From Jeongeupia sp. HS-3 (GTDB lineage: Bacteria; Pseudomonadota; Gammaproteobacteria; Burkholderiales; Chitinibacteraceae): a DNA stretch of 64,000 bases. Numbering within the stretch: the first letter of the stretch is position 1; each line of letters starts with the position of its first letter. Positions 25,219 through 33,672 of this stretch are shown here, piece after piece. Position numbers and translations under genes: made by a program. The stretch spans positions 1,922,001 through 1,986,000 of the forward strand of contig NZ_AP024094.1 in assembly GCF_015140455.1 (NCBI RefSeq), read 5' to 3'. The notes beneath the pieces are model-generated. The model did no database searches, was not told where the DNA came from, and was given only the letters and a program-made list of their open reading frames with translations.

Positions 25219-26085
25219 TCAATCAACCTCGGCAAATGAGCGTATCCGTAGCATCAAGGCATCGCTGCGCTTGATCTGCCGCGCCTGCGCAAGCAGCGTG
25301 GCCGGGTCGTCGTACACGGTGAGATAGCGGCCGCTCAGGAAATCAAACTGGCCCGACGCCAGCGCGATGATCCGTTCCGCGCCCGGCTCCGGACCGATGG
25401 TGCGCCCATTGGCCGCTTCGTCCTCCATCCAGGCGATGAGGTCCGCCAGCGCCGAACCGGGCTCGGCCCCTTGCGCGATCGCATCGCTGCCCATGCCCAC
25501 GCCGCTGACCAGCCCGGGATGAAACGCAAACAGGCTGATACCGAGCGATTTCGCCTCGACCGCGACGTTCTCGGTAAACTTGATCAGCGCCGACTTGGCT
25601 ACCGAGTAAGCCGATGCGGTCGGCCAACGGTGCGCACCGGCGTTGCTGGCGATATTGATGATGCGTCCACGGCGGCGCAGAGCCATCCGGCGCAAGGCCT
25701 CCTGCGTGCACAGGAAGCTGCCGCGCAGATGGACCTCCACCGCGTGCCACCAGTCATGACCGTCGACCTGCCACGCCTTGCCGATCGGCCCGACATTCCC
25801 GGCATTGTTGATCAGCACATCGATCGGACCGAGCAGCTCTTCCACCTCGGTAAAACCGCGCTTCACCGTATCCGCATCGATTACATCGACCAGCACCCCG
25901 ATGGCGTGTCCACCTTCAGCCTGGATCGTCGCGACCGCCACATCCAGCTGCGCCTGCGAGCGCGCCAGCAATGCGACCCTGGCGCCGGCCGATGCCAGTT
26001 TTTGGCCGTAGAACAGTCCAAGCCCGCGGCCACCACCGGTGACCACCGCCACTTGGCCGGCAAGAGAAGTCTGCAACGTCGTCAT
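25219..26085 (-). CDS. SDR family oxidoreductase
   Basis: 288 residues. Rossmann motif TGGGRGLG at 16-23, NNAG at 93-96, catalytic Ser147, Tyr160 and Lys164 (YSVAK). It is a classical NAD(P)-dependent short-chain dehydrogenase. The C-terminal extension after residue 250 (FDFLSGRYLTVYDDPATLL) is common in uncharacterised SDRs. The substrate is unknown. It is transcribed in the same direction as the imu operon and begins 115 bases after dnaE2 ends, in an A/T-rich gap that may hold its own promoter. Confidence 0.9.
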   Translation of the reverse strand: MTTLQTSLAGQVAVVTGGGRGLGLFYGQKLASAGARVALLARSQAQLDVAVATIQAEGGHAIGVLVDVIDADTVKRGFTEVEELLGPIDVLINNAGNVGPIGKAWQVDGHDWWHAVEVHLRGSFLCTQEALRRMALRRRGRIINIASNAGAHRWPTASAYSVAKSALIKFTENVAVEAKSLGISLFAFHPGLVSGVGMGSDAIAQGAEPGSALADLIAWMEDEAANGRTIGPEPGAERIIALASGQFDFLSGRYLTVYDDPATLLAQARQIKRSDALMLRIRSFAEVD

Positions 26086-26200
26086 GCTTCACCTCCAATC
26101 AGAACGAATGAACTCGGAATATGCGAACAACATGAATCATCAATAACGTAACAAAATTTAGCCGACCATGATTACCGTTTGTCTGACAAATTGATTACAT

Positions 26201-29200
26201 TTATCTGAAGTCACGACTGGAAATCTGCAAACCACCGAGCAAGCTACTCTTGTCGGCCAGCCGTTTCGCCAGCAGGTGCACCACCTCGCCCTCACGCTGC
26301 ACCACGCCGTACACGGCCAAAAGCTGCGCACCGAGCAGCTCGCGCCGCTGCCGCTCGACCAGATCGCTCCAGACAATCACGTTGACGTTGCCGGTTTCGT
26401 CTTCCAGCGTCACGAACACCACCCCGCTGGCCGTGCCCGGGCGCTGGCGGCCGACCACCAGGCCGCAGGCGCGGGCCGGCAGGCCATTCGGCGCGGCGGC
26501 CAGCTCGGCGGCAGTCAGCAGGCGCTCCTGTTGCAATCTCGACCGCAGCAGGCTGAGCGGATGCGCGCGCAGCGTCAGCCCGGTGGCGTGATAATCGGCG
26601 ACGATGTCTTGCCCCAGCGACAGGGCCGGCAGCGGCGGCAGCGCGTCGGCGGTGACCGGCGCCAGATCGTCCGCCCCCCTCGCCCCGCTGACCTGCCACC
26701 ACGCCTCGCGCCTATGGCCGGCCAGCGACGCCAGGGCATCGGATTCGGTCAGTGCCGCCAGCGCGCGCGGGTCGGCCGCGCTACGTTGCGCCAGTACGTC
26801 GATCGAACCGTAGCCGGCAGCGGGCCGGGCCGCGACGATCTGCCGGCCGATCTCGGCGCCCAGCCCTTTCACTAACCGTAGCCCCAATCTCACTGCCGGT
26901 TGCGGCTGGCCACGTTCTTCCAGCGTGCAATCCCAGTCGCTGTACTGGACGTCGATCGGCCTGATCTCGATACCGTGCCGGCGCGCGTCCTGAATCAGCT
27001 GCGATGCGGTGTAAAAGCCCATCGGCAACGAATTGAGCAAGCCGCAGCAGAACGCCGCCGGTTCATAGCGTTTGAGCCAGGCCGAGGCGTAGACGAGGAT
27101 GGCGAAGCTGGCCGCGTGCGATTCGGGAAAACCGTACTCGGCGAAGCCCTCGATCTGCTTGAAGATGCGCTCGGCGAATTCGCGCGGATAGCCGCGTTCG
27201 AGCATGCCGTCGATCAGCTTGTCGCGATGGATCTCCAGCCGGCCGGTGCGACGCCACGCCGCCATCGAGCGCCGCAACTGGTCGGCCTCGCCCGGGCTAT
27301 AGCCGGCGGCGACCACGGCGATGCGCATCACCTGCTCCTGGAAAATCGGCACGCCCAGCGTGCGCTCCAGCACCGCCCTGACCGCGTCACTGGGATATTC
27401 GACGTCTTCCAGCTTCTGCTTGCGCCGCAGGTAGGGATGAACCATGCCGCCCTGAATCGGCCCGGGGCGAACGATCGCGACCTCGATCACCAGGTCGTAG
27501 AACGTCTCCGGCCGCAGCCGCGGCAGCATGCTCATCTGCGCGCGGCTCTCGACCTGGAACACGCCGATGCTGTCGGCGCGGCTGAGCATCGCGTAGACCT
27601 CGGGATCTTCGCGCGGGATTTGCTGCAAGCTCATCGGCGCTTGCCGCAGCGCCGCGACCAGTTGCAGCGTGCGCCGCAGCGCCGACAACATCCCCAGCGC
27701 CAGTACGTCGACCTTGAGCAAGCCCATCGCGTCGAGGTCGTCCTTGTCCCACTCGATCACGGTGCGATCCGCCATCGCCGCGTTCTCGATCGGCACCAGC
27801 CGCGCCAGCGGCCCGCGTGAGATCACGAAACCACCGACGTGCTGCGACAGATGGCGCGGAAAGCCGCGCAGCGTGCCGACCAGCGCCAGCAATTGCTGCA
27901 CCGGCAGGCTGTCGGGTTCGAGCCCGACTTCGAGCATCCGTTGCGCCAGTTCGCGCCGGTCGTCCCACCACGCCAGCGAGCGCGTCAAGCGGTCGAGCTG
28001 GTCTTCGGACAAACCGAGGGCACGGCCGACATCGCGCAAGGCCGATTTGGTCCGGTAGGTGATTACCGTCGCCGCCAGCGCGGCGCGATCGCGGCCGTAT
28101 TTGCGGTACAGGTACTGGATGACCTCTTCGCGGCGGTCATGCTCGAAATCGACATCGATATCGGGCGGCTCGGCGCGCTCTTCCGAGACGAAACGTTCGA
28201 ACAGCAGATTGCCGCTTTCCGGATCGACCTCGGTGATGCCGAGCGCGTAGCACACCGCCGAATTGGCCGCCGAGCCACGCCCCTGGCACAGAATGCCCTG
28301 GCTACGGGCAAAGGCGACAATGTCTTCGACGGTGAGGAAATACGCCTCGTAGCGCATCTTGGCGATCAGCCCGAGTTCCAGCTCGACCTGCGCGCTGACC
28401 TGCTCCGGCGCGCCGTGGGGATAGCGGCGCAGCAAGCCGGCCACGGTCAGCTGGCGCAGATAGGCAGCCGGCGTCATACCGGTCGGGACCAGCTCGGCCG
28501 GGTATTCGTAGCGCAACTCACTCAGCTTGAACTGGCAGCGCGCGGCGATCGCCACCGATTCGGCCAGCCACGGCGCCGGGTAAAGCTGCGCCAGCCGCGC
28601 GCGGGCGCGCAAATGCCGCTCGGCATTCGGCTGCAAGGCCATGCCGCATTGCGCCACCGGCTGGCCGAGCCGGATCGCCGTCAGCACATCCTGCAGCGGC
28701 TTGCGCGCCCGTGTGTGCATATGCACGTCGCCGGCGGCCACGCAACGCAGGCCAGTCGCCCCGCTCAGCCAGCGCAACTGTTCGATCCTGCTACGATCAT
28801 CGGGCCCGGCCAGCAGCTCGGCCGCGATCCAGGCGCGATCGGCAAAATGCGCAGCCAGCCAAGCGCCGTCGGCCAAGTCCGGCGCCTCCCCTGGCAACCA
28901 CAGCGCCAGCAGCCGGCTGGCAAGGCCGGCCACGTCGCCGCGCCCAAGCCGGTATTGCCCCTTGCCAGCGTTGCGGCGCCCGCAGCTGATCAGCTCGGAC
29001 AGATCGCCGTAGGCTGAGCGATCCGGTGCCAGCAGCACCAGCCGCAGGCCGTCGTCGAGCACGAACTCGGCGCCGACAATCAGCTTCAGCCCCGCCTCGC
29101 TAGCGGCGAGATGAGCGCGGACGATGCCGGCGAGCGAACACTCGTCGGTGATCGCCAGCGCCGCATACCCCTGGTCGCGGGCGCGCTCGACCAGCTCCTC

Positions 29201-29296
29201 GGCGTGCGAAGCACCGCGCTGGAACGAGAAATTGGACAGGCAATGCAGCTCGGCGTATTCGGGCAGACCGGGCGCAGCGCTGATGTCGGCGCTCAT
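26201..29296 (-). CDS. dnaE2: Error-prone DNA polymerase DnaE2 (ImuC)
   Basis: 1031 residues, normal for DnaE2 and shorter than replicative DnaE. An N-terminal PHP domain (LHCLSNFSFQRGASHAEELV at about 18-37), the polymerase catalytic region containing PDIDVDFEHDRREEV, and the C-terminal OB-fold segment (TASGVVFVTLEDETGNVNV) are visible. It performs SOS-induced lesion bypass with ImuA and ImuB. The ATG directly abuts the imuB stop (TGAATG), so the genes are co-translated. Confidence 0.96.
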   Translation of the reverse strand: MSADISAAPGLPEYAELHCLSNFSFQRGASHAEELVERARDQGYAALAITDECSLAGIVRAHLAASEAGLKLIVGAEFVLDDGLRLVLLAPDRSAYGDLSELISCGRRNAGKGQYRLGRGDVAGLASRLLALWLPGEAPDLADGAWLAAHFADRAWIAAELLAGPDDRSRIEQLRWLSGATGLRCVAAGDVHMHTRARKPLQDVLTAIRLGQPVAQCGMALQPNAERHLRARARLAQLYPAPWLAESVAIAARCQFKLSELRYEYPAELVPTGMTPAAYLRQLTVAGLLRRYPHGAPEQVSAQVELELGLIAKMRYEAYFLTVEDIVAFARSQGILCQGRGSAANSAVCYALGITEVDPESGNLLFERFVSEERAEPPDIDVDFEHDRREEVIQYLYRKYGRDRAALAATVITYRTKSALRDVGRALGLSEDQLDRLTRSLAWWDDRRELAQRMLEVGLEPDSLPVQQLLALVGTLRGFPRHLSQHVGGFVISRGPLARLVPIENAAMADRTVIEWDKDDLDAMGLLKVDVLALGMLSALRRTLQLVAALRQAPMSLQQIPREDPEVYAMLSRADSIGVFQVESRAQMSMLPRLRPETFYDLVIEVAIVRPGPIQGGMVHPYLRRKQKLEDVEYPSDAVRAVLERTLGVPIFQEQVMRIAVVAAGYSPGEADQLRRSMAAWRRTGRLEIHRDKLIDGMLERGYPREFAERIFKQIEGFAEYGFPESHAASFAILVYASAWLKRYEPAAFCCGLLNSLPMGFYTASQLIQDARRHGIEIRPIDVQYSDWDCTLEERGQPQPAVRLGLRLVKGLGAEIGRQIVAARPAAGYGSIDVLAQRSAADPRALAALTESDALASLAGHRREAWWQVSGARGADDLAPVTADALPPLPALSLGQDIVADYHATGLTLRAHPLSLLRSRLQQERLLTAAELAAAPNGLPARACGLVVGRQRPGTASGVVFVTLEDETGNVNVIVWSDLVERQRRELLGAQLLAVYGVVQREGEVVHLLAKRLADKSSLLGGLQISSRDFR

Positions 29297-30724
29297 TCAG
29301 AACAGTCCGTGCAAGTACCAGCCCAGGCTGTGGCGATCCTGATAAATCCAGTAGCGCCGCCCCGACGGGCCGACGGCCTGAAAATAATCGCGCACGGCGC
29401 TGCCGCCATCCCACCAGCCGGCCTCGATCCGCTCGGCCCGGCCGATGCAGCTCAGCGGCTCGTCGTGCCAGGGCCTACCCTGGCGGATTGGTAGCGCCAG
29501 CGGCTCGGGCAAGAGCCAGCCGGGGCGCTCGCCCACCGGCAGCGCGCCGGAGGCTTCCCCCGTCGGAGTGACAGCCCAAGCCCGCTCGGGGCGATGATCG
29601 GCGACGGTCGCCACGCCGCTGACCGCAGCGTCGCCGAGCCGTGCGCGCAAACGTGCCAGCAGCAGGCCCACGTCGCCCTGCCCGCCAGCCAGATCGAACA
29701 GCGACAGCGGCATACCGCCGAGCGCGTGCAAGCGCTCGGCCTCCAGCGTGAGCGAGCAGACCGGCGCGGTCAGCGCAAAACGTTCGGCGCGTTCGCGCAG
29801 CACCGCCAGCATCTCTTCGACGCGGCGGATCGGTCGGCCGAAGCCGACCTCGAGCAGCGTCGCCGAACCATCCTCGTAGGCAAAACGAAAGGTCAGCGAT
29901 TGCACCCCAAGGCCGCGCCCGGCCAGATACGCGGCCAGCTCGGTGCACAGCCGCTCGGCCAGTTTGATGAATACCTCGACATGCTCGAACGGGTAATCCA
30001 GATCAATGCAGCGCGAAAAACGATCCGGCGGCACGAAGGCTTCGCGCGGATCGGCAACCACACCCAGCGCCCGATCCAGCCACGGCAGCACATCGGCGCC
30101 AAAGCGGCGGGCGATGCCGGCGCGCGGCAAAGCCAGCAGCTCACCCAGCGTTTTCACGCCCAGCTGTGCCAGACCGGCTTGCTGGCGTTCGCGCAGCGGC
30201 AGCACCGACAGCGGCAAACCGGCCAGCGCCGGTAACAACCCGGCCGGATCGAGGATCGGTTCGGTCTGCCCCTGGGCCACGCGCCAGCTGGCGGCCAGCG
30301 GCGTCGGCGCGCAGCTCATCCGGGCGGTGTGCCCCAGCGCTGCCAGCCCGGTCACGACCAGGCTTTGCAACGGCGCCAGCCCGCCGAAGTAGCGCAAGCA
30401 GCCGCCAATTTCGAGCAGCAGGATGCCCGCTGCGCCAAGCACCGCCGTGGGCGTGAACTGCTGCGCCCAGCAGGCAAGCAGCGTCATCGCCTCCGCCTCG
30501 GCCGGCGGATTGCGCCGGTGCACGGTCAGCTCGTTGGCCAGTGCCAGCGCGGCCGATAGCTTGATCCCGGCGCGGATGCCCAGCGATTGCGCCAGCGCAT
30601 CGGCCTGCACCACACGTTCAAACCGCCCGGCCGATTCGACCACCAGCCGGGGCTTAGGCGGCGTGACGATATTCGGGAAGACGTCCAGCGCCAGCGTCGG
30701 CAGATGGAGGGCCAGCCAGAGCAT
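29297..30724 (-). CDS. imuB: ImuB, Y-family polymerase-like mutagenesis factor
   Basis: 475 residues from ATG 30724, giving the family start MLWLALHLPTLALDVFP. It is a Y-family fold, but the acidic catalytic residues expected near the N-terminus are absent, as in all ImuB proteins, which act as a scaffold. Segments LLEIGGCLRYFGGLAPL, GELLALPRAGIARRFG and RRVEEMLAVLRERAERFAL are family-like, and the C-terminus ends IYQDRHSLGWYLHGLF. It is thought to bring DnaE2 to the beta clamp. The start overlaps imuA by 71 bases. Confidence 0.92.
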   Translation of the reverse strand: MLWLALHLPTLALDVFPNIVTPPKPRLVVESAGRFERVVQADALAQSLGIRAGIKLSAALALANELTVHRRNPPAEAEAMTLLACWAQQFTPTAVLGAAGILLLEIGGCLRYFGGLAPLQSLVVTGLAALGHTARMSCAPTPLAASWRVAQGQTEPILDPAGLLPALAGLPLSVLPLRERQQAGLAQLGVKTLGELLALPRAGIARRFGADVLPWLDRALGVVADPREAFVPPDRFSRCIDLDYPFEHVEVFIKLAERLCTELAAYLAGRGLGVQSLTFRFAYEDGSATLLEVGFGRPIRRVEEMLAVLRERAERFALTAPVCSLTLEAERLHALGGMPLSLFDLAGGQGDVGLLLARLRARLGDAAVSGVATVADHRPERAWAVTPTGEASGALPVGERPGWLLPEPLALPIRQGRPWHDEPLSCIGRAERIEAGWWDGGSAVRDYFQAVGPSGRRYWIYQDRHSLGWYLHGLF

Positions 30725-31337
30725 GCAAGGGACTCCTGAGCAACAACGGTTCGGTGAGGGGCGCGCCACGGCGCTTGAGCACATGCACGGTCAGACCGGC
30801 CGCGCCGGATTCAAGACCAAGGCGCAGCGGCAACGGCGAACTGATGGCCCGCGACGCGCCGGTGCGAAGCAGGAAGCCGCAACTGCCGCCCTCCTTGCCC
30901 GCCAGCAGCAAGCGGCGACAAGCGCGATCATCGATGCCGTCGGCCCAGCCCAGCACCGCGCCGCAATCGGGCTCGCGCAAGGCCTGCTCCATCGCCCACA
31001 AGGTCTCGGCACGGCTGCGGCTGCGCACCCACACCAGCCGTTCGAGCGCAATCCCGGCGGTGGCCCACGCCGGGGCATAGGGAATGAAAGGCGGCTGGAT
31101 CACGAACACGGTTTGCACGGAGAGCCGGCGCAACGCCGGCCACAACAAGGCCAACTCGCCGCTACCGGGGCGGGGAACGACGATCTCGCTCATCCCCGCC
31201 CGCGGCCAGCCTCCGCCCGGCAAGGCGGCATCCAGCTCGGCATAACCGCTGGGCACACAGGCTGCCCCATCGCTACGCGCGCTATCACCGCACCAGATTG
31301 CCGGATGTTTGAGCACATCACTCAGCACCGCGTTCAT
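30654..31337 (-). CDS. imuA: ImuA, RecA/SulA-like translesion synthesis factor
   Basis: 227 residues from ATG 31337, preceded by GGGAG. A RecA-like core begins VPSGYAELDAALPGGGWPRAGMSEIV, a degenerate P-loop region; WVRSRSRAETLWAMEQALREP and LRTGASRAISSPLPLRLGLE follow the ImuA pattern. ImuA helps assemble the mutasome. First gene of the imuA-imuB-dnaE2 operon, with a palindrome in its promoter. Confidence 0.9.
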   Translation of the reverse strand: MNAVLSDVLKHPAIWCGDSARSDGAACVPSGYAELDAALPGGGWPRAGMSEIVVPRPGSGELALLWPALRRLSVQTVFVIQPPFIPYAPAWATAGIALERLVWVRSRSRAETLWAMEQALREPDCGAVLGWADGIDDRACRRLLLAGKEGGSCGFLLRTGASRAISSPLPLRLGLESGAAGLTVHVLKRRGAPLTEPLLLRSPLHALAGPPSADAGAGRLPEYRHAA

Positions 31338-31365
31338 GGCCTGCTCCCGATTCGCTTCATGCCCT

Positions 31366-31394
31366 TTATGATATAGAACGAATGTTCTATTCAA
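31366..31394 (-). promoter_or_regulatory. Promoter of the imu operon
   Basis: On the minus strand TTGAAT (31389-31394) and TCATAA (31366-31371) are spaced by 17 bases. The whole spacer is occupied by a palindrome, listed separately. Confidence 0.6.
31373..31390. promoter_or_regulatory. LexA-type operator of the imu operon
   Basis: ATAGAACGAATGTTCTAT: perfect 7-base arms around GAAT, giving core GAAC-N4-GTTC. imu operons are LexA-controlled in other bacteria, and a site between -35 and -10 would block transcription. The core resembles the Gram-positive SOS box rather than the usual CTGT-N8-ACAG of beta- and gammaproteobacteria. Confidence 0.7.
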
Positions 31395-31422
31395 CAAGCA
31401 GCAATCGGCGAACGGCAGCAAC

Positions 31423-31449
31423 AAAAAAGCCGGCATCAAACCGGCCTTT
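31423..31449 (-). terminator. Terminator of the Mth938-domain gene
   Basis: Minus-strand stem GCCGG/CCGGC with a seven-base loop and a run of six T, 24 bases after the stop at 31473. Confidence 0.8.
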
Positions 31450-31472
31450 CATCGGGTCACACCAACGCAGGA

Positions 31473-31841
31473 TCAGGCGCCGAGCACCACGGCCACCGCG
31501 CGGCGGGATTCGGCGGTGAGGATATTGAAGGTGCGGCACATCGCTCCGGTATCCATCGCATCAAAGCCGACGCGGGCGTTGACCAGCGCAGCGGTGAGGC
31601 GCGGATGTGGAAAACGCAGCGTCTTGCCGGTGCCGAACAGCACCAGCTCGGGTTTGAGCTCGAGCAGCACGGCGAAATCGTCCGGCGTCAGCGCCTCGAA
31701 ACTGGCCGGACGCCATTCGCGGATCTCGTCCGGCGTGACGATCAGGCTGCCTTCATAGCGCACGTCGTTGACGCTGACGAAGCCGTCGCCATAGCTGGCA
31801 AACTGGTTGAGATGGTCGGTAACGGTGTGGTGCAGTTTCAT
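31473..31841 (-). CDS. Mth938-domain (Xcc1710-like) protein
   Basis: 122 residues from ATG 31841. The pattern SLIVTPDEIREWRP, LELKPELVLFGTGKTLRFPHP, and NARVGFDAMDTGAMCRTFNILTAESRRAVAVVL is that of the Mth938/DUF498 family, also found in human NDUFAF3. Its bacterial role is not established; respiratory complex assembly is suggested from the mitochondrial relative. It is monocistronic and divergent from alaA. Confidence 0.88.
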   Translation of the reverse strand: MKLHHTVTDHLNQFASYGDGFVSVNDVRYEGSLIVTPDEIREWRPASFEALTPDDFAVLLELKPELVLFGTGKTLRFPHPRLTAALVNARVGFDAMDTGAMCRTFNILTAESRRAVAVVLGA

Positions 31842-31975
31842 CGCGGCAGTCCTGATTCGATCTGCCGCCATTTTAGCCGAACTGTGACCCGCATCGTCAC
31901 GGTGCGCTGTATGCGCCGCAGCATGATTCTTTAGATAGAATGGACTCTCCTTTCACCGCCACCGGCCAGCTCGTC

Positions 31976-33205
31976 ATGGAAGCCATCCTCAAATCGAACA
32001 AACTGCTCAACGTCTGCTACGAAATCCGCGGCCCGATTCCGGAGCGAGCGCGGCAGATGGAAGAGGAAGGCCACCGCATCATCAAGCTGAACATCGGCAA
32101 TCTGGCGCCGTTCGGTTTCGATGCGCCGGAAGAAGTGGTGCAGGACGTGATCCGCAACCTGCCGAACGCCTCGGGTTATGTCGACTCGAAAGGCCTGTTC
32201 CAGGCGCGCAAGGCGATCATGCATTACACGCAGGAGAAGAACATCGCCGACGTCACCGTCGACGATATCTATATCGGCAATGGCGCGTCCGAGCTGATCG
32301 TCATGGCGATGCAGGGCCTCTTGAACAACGGCGACGAAGTGCTGGTGCCGATGCCTGACTACCCGCTGTGGACCGCCGCGGTCAGCCTCGCCGGCGGCCG
32401 CCCGCGCCATTACCTGTGTGACGAAGCCAACGGCTGGCTGCCGGCGCTGGATGATATCCGTGCCAAGATCAGCGACAAGACCAAGGCCATCGTCATCATC
32501 AATCCGAACAACCCGACCGGCGCGCTCTACCCGGACGAGGTGTTGCGCGAAATGGTGCAAATCGCCCGCGAACACGGGCTGATCATTTATGCCGACGAAA
32601 TCTACGACAAGGTGCTGTACGACGATGCCAAGCACACGTCGATCGCCTCACTCGCCGACGATATCCTGTTCGTCACCTTCAACGGCCTGTCGAAGAACTA
32701 CCGCGCCTGTGGCTATCGCGCCGGCTGGATGATCGTCTCGGGCAACAAGAAAATCGCCCGCGACTACATCGAAGGGCTGAACATCCTCTCGACCATGCGT
32801 TTGTGTGCCAACGTGCCGGCACAGTACGCGATCCAGACCGCGCTCGGCGGCTATCAAAGCATTGACGATCTGGTGCGCGCCGGCGGCCGGCTCGCCAAGC
32901 AACGCGATCTGGCGCACGACATGCTCAACGCCATGCCCGGCGTCTCCAGCGTCAAGCCCAAGGCCGCGCTGTATATGTTCCCCAAACTCGATCCGGCCGT
33001 GTATCCGATCGCCGACGATCAGCAGTTCGTGCTCGACTTCCTGCAGCAGGAGAAAGTGCTGCTGGTGCAGGGCACCGGCTTCAACTGGCATCAACCCGAC
33101 CACTTCCGCGTGGTGTTCCTGCCCAACCTGGACGACCTGACCGATGCGCTGAGCCGGCTCGAGCGCTTCCTTGCGTCTTACCGAAAACGCCACGGTACCG
33201 CATAA
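31976..33205 (+). CDS. alaA: Alanine transaminase-like PLP aminotransferase
   Basis: 409 residues from ATG 31976, chosen because MEAILKSNKLLNVCYEIRGP aligns with the E. coli AlaA start; ATG 31940 would add 12 residues. Class I aminotransferase motifs: INPNNPTGALYP near 180, YADEIYDKVLYDD, and the PLP lysine in FNGLSKNYRACGYRAGWM. CANVPAQYAIQTALGGYQSI and LVQGTGFNWHQPDHFR are shared with AlaA. It makes alanine from pyruvate and glutamate. It heads a run of four co-directional genes ending in thrC; the stop shares one base with the next ATG. Confidence 0.95.
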   Translation: MEAILKSNKLLNVCYEIRGPIPERARQMEEEGHRIIKLNIGNLAPFGFDAPEEVVQDVIRNLPNASGYVDSKGLFQARKAIMHYTQEKNIADVTVDDIYIGNGASELIVMAMQGLLNNGDEVLVPMPDYPLWTAAVSLAGGRPRHYLCDEANGWLPALDDIRAKISDKTKAIVIINPNNPTGALYPDEVLREMVQIAREHGLIIYADEIYDKVLYDDAKHTSIASLADDILFVTFNGLSKNYRACGYRAGWMIVSGNKKIARDYIEGLNILSTMRLCANVPAQYAIQTALGGYQSIDDLVRAGGRLAKQRDLAHDMLNAMPGVSSVKPKAALYMFPKLDPAVYPIADDQQFVLDFLQQEKVLLVQGTGFNWHQPDHFRVVFLPNLDDLTDALSRLERFLASYRKRHGTA

Positions 33206-33651
33206 TGCAGCTCTTGCCGCTCACCGACGATTCGGGTGCGCTGATCGCGCCAGAATGGCTGATCGCCGCCGAGCCGGTACACCGGCAATTGCGCCCCAGC
33301 CTGCCAGCGGACTACGCCGGCAGGATTGCGGCAGTGTGTACTGCCGGTGGCCGACTGGTGGTTGCCACCGACGGTGAACGCGTACTCGGGCTCGCGCTGT
33401 GGCGCGTGATCGAGAACACTTATGAAGGCCGGCGTCTTTACGTAGACGATCTGGTCACCAGCGCGGCCGACCGCTCACAAGGCGTCGGCCGCGCCCTCCT
33501 CGCCTGGCTCACCGAGCAAGCCAACGCGCAGGGCTGTGATGTGCTCGCGCTCGATTCGGGCGTACAGCGCGCAGGCGCGCACCGCTTTTATTTCCGGGAA
33601 GGGATGAGCATCGCTTCCTACAGTTTCAAAAAAAATTTGAGAATGGCCTGA
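33205..33651 (+). CDS. GNAT family N-acetyltransferase
   Basis: 148 residues. The acetyl-CoA motif is RSQGVGRALLAWLTEQANAQ (about 91-110), after the strand pair RRLYVDDLVTS. GAHRFYFREGMSIASYSFKKN is the usual motif B end. The substrate is unknown. It sits between alaA (one-base overlap) and hom (21-base gap), so it is likely co-expressed with amino acid biosynthesis. Confidence 0.88.
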   Translation: MQLLPLTDDSGALIAPEWLIAAEPVHRQLRPSLPADYAGRIAAVCTAGGRLVVATDGERVLGLALWRVIENTYEGRRLYVDDLVTSAADRSQGVGRALLAWLTEQANAQGCDVLALDSGVQRAGAHRFYFREGMSIASYSFKKNLRMA

Positions 33652-33672
33652 CAGGCCCAAGGGTTGACCGTG

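Noticed and set aside
27839-29017. 392-residue plus-strand open frame inside dnaE2
   Set aside because: It lies within a complete, well conserved DnaE2 gene on the other strand and has no family features.
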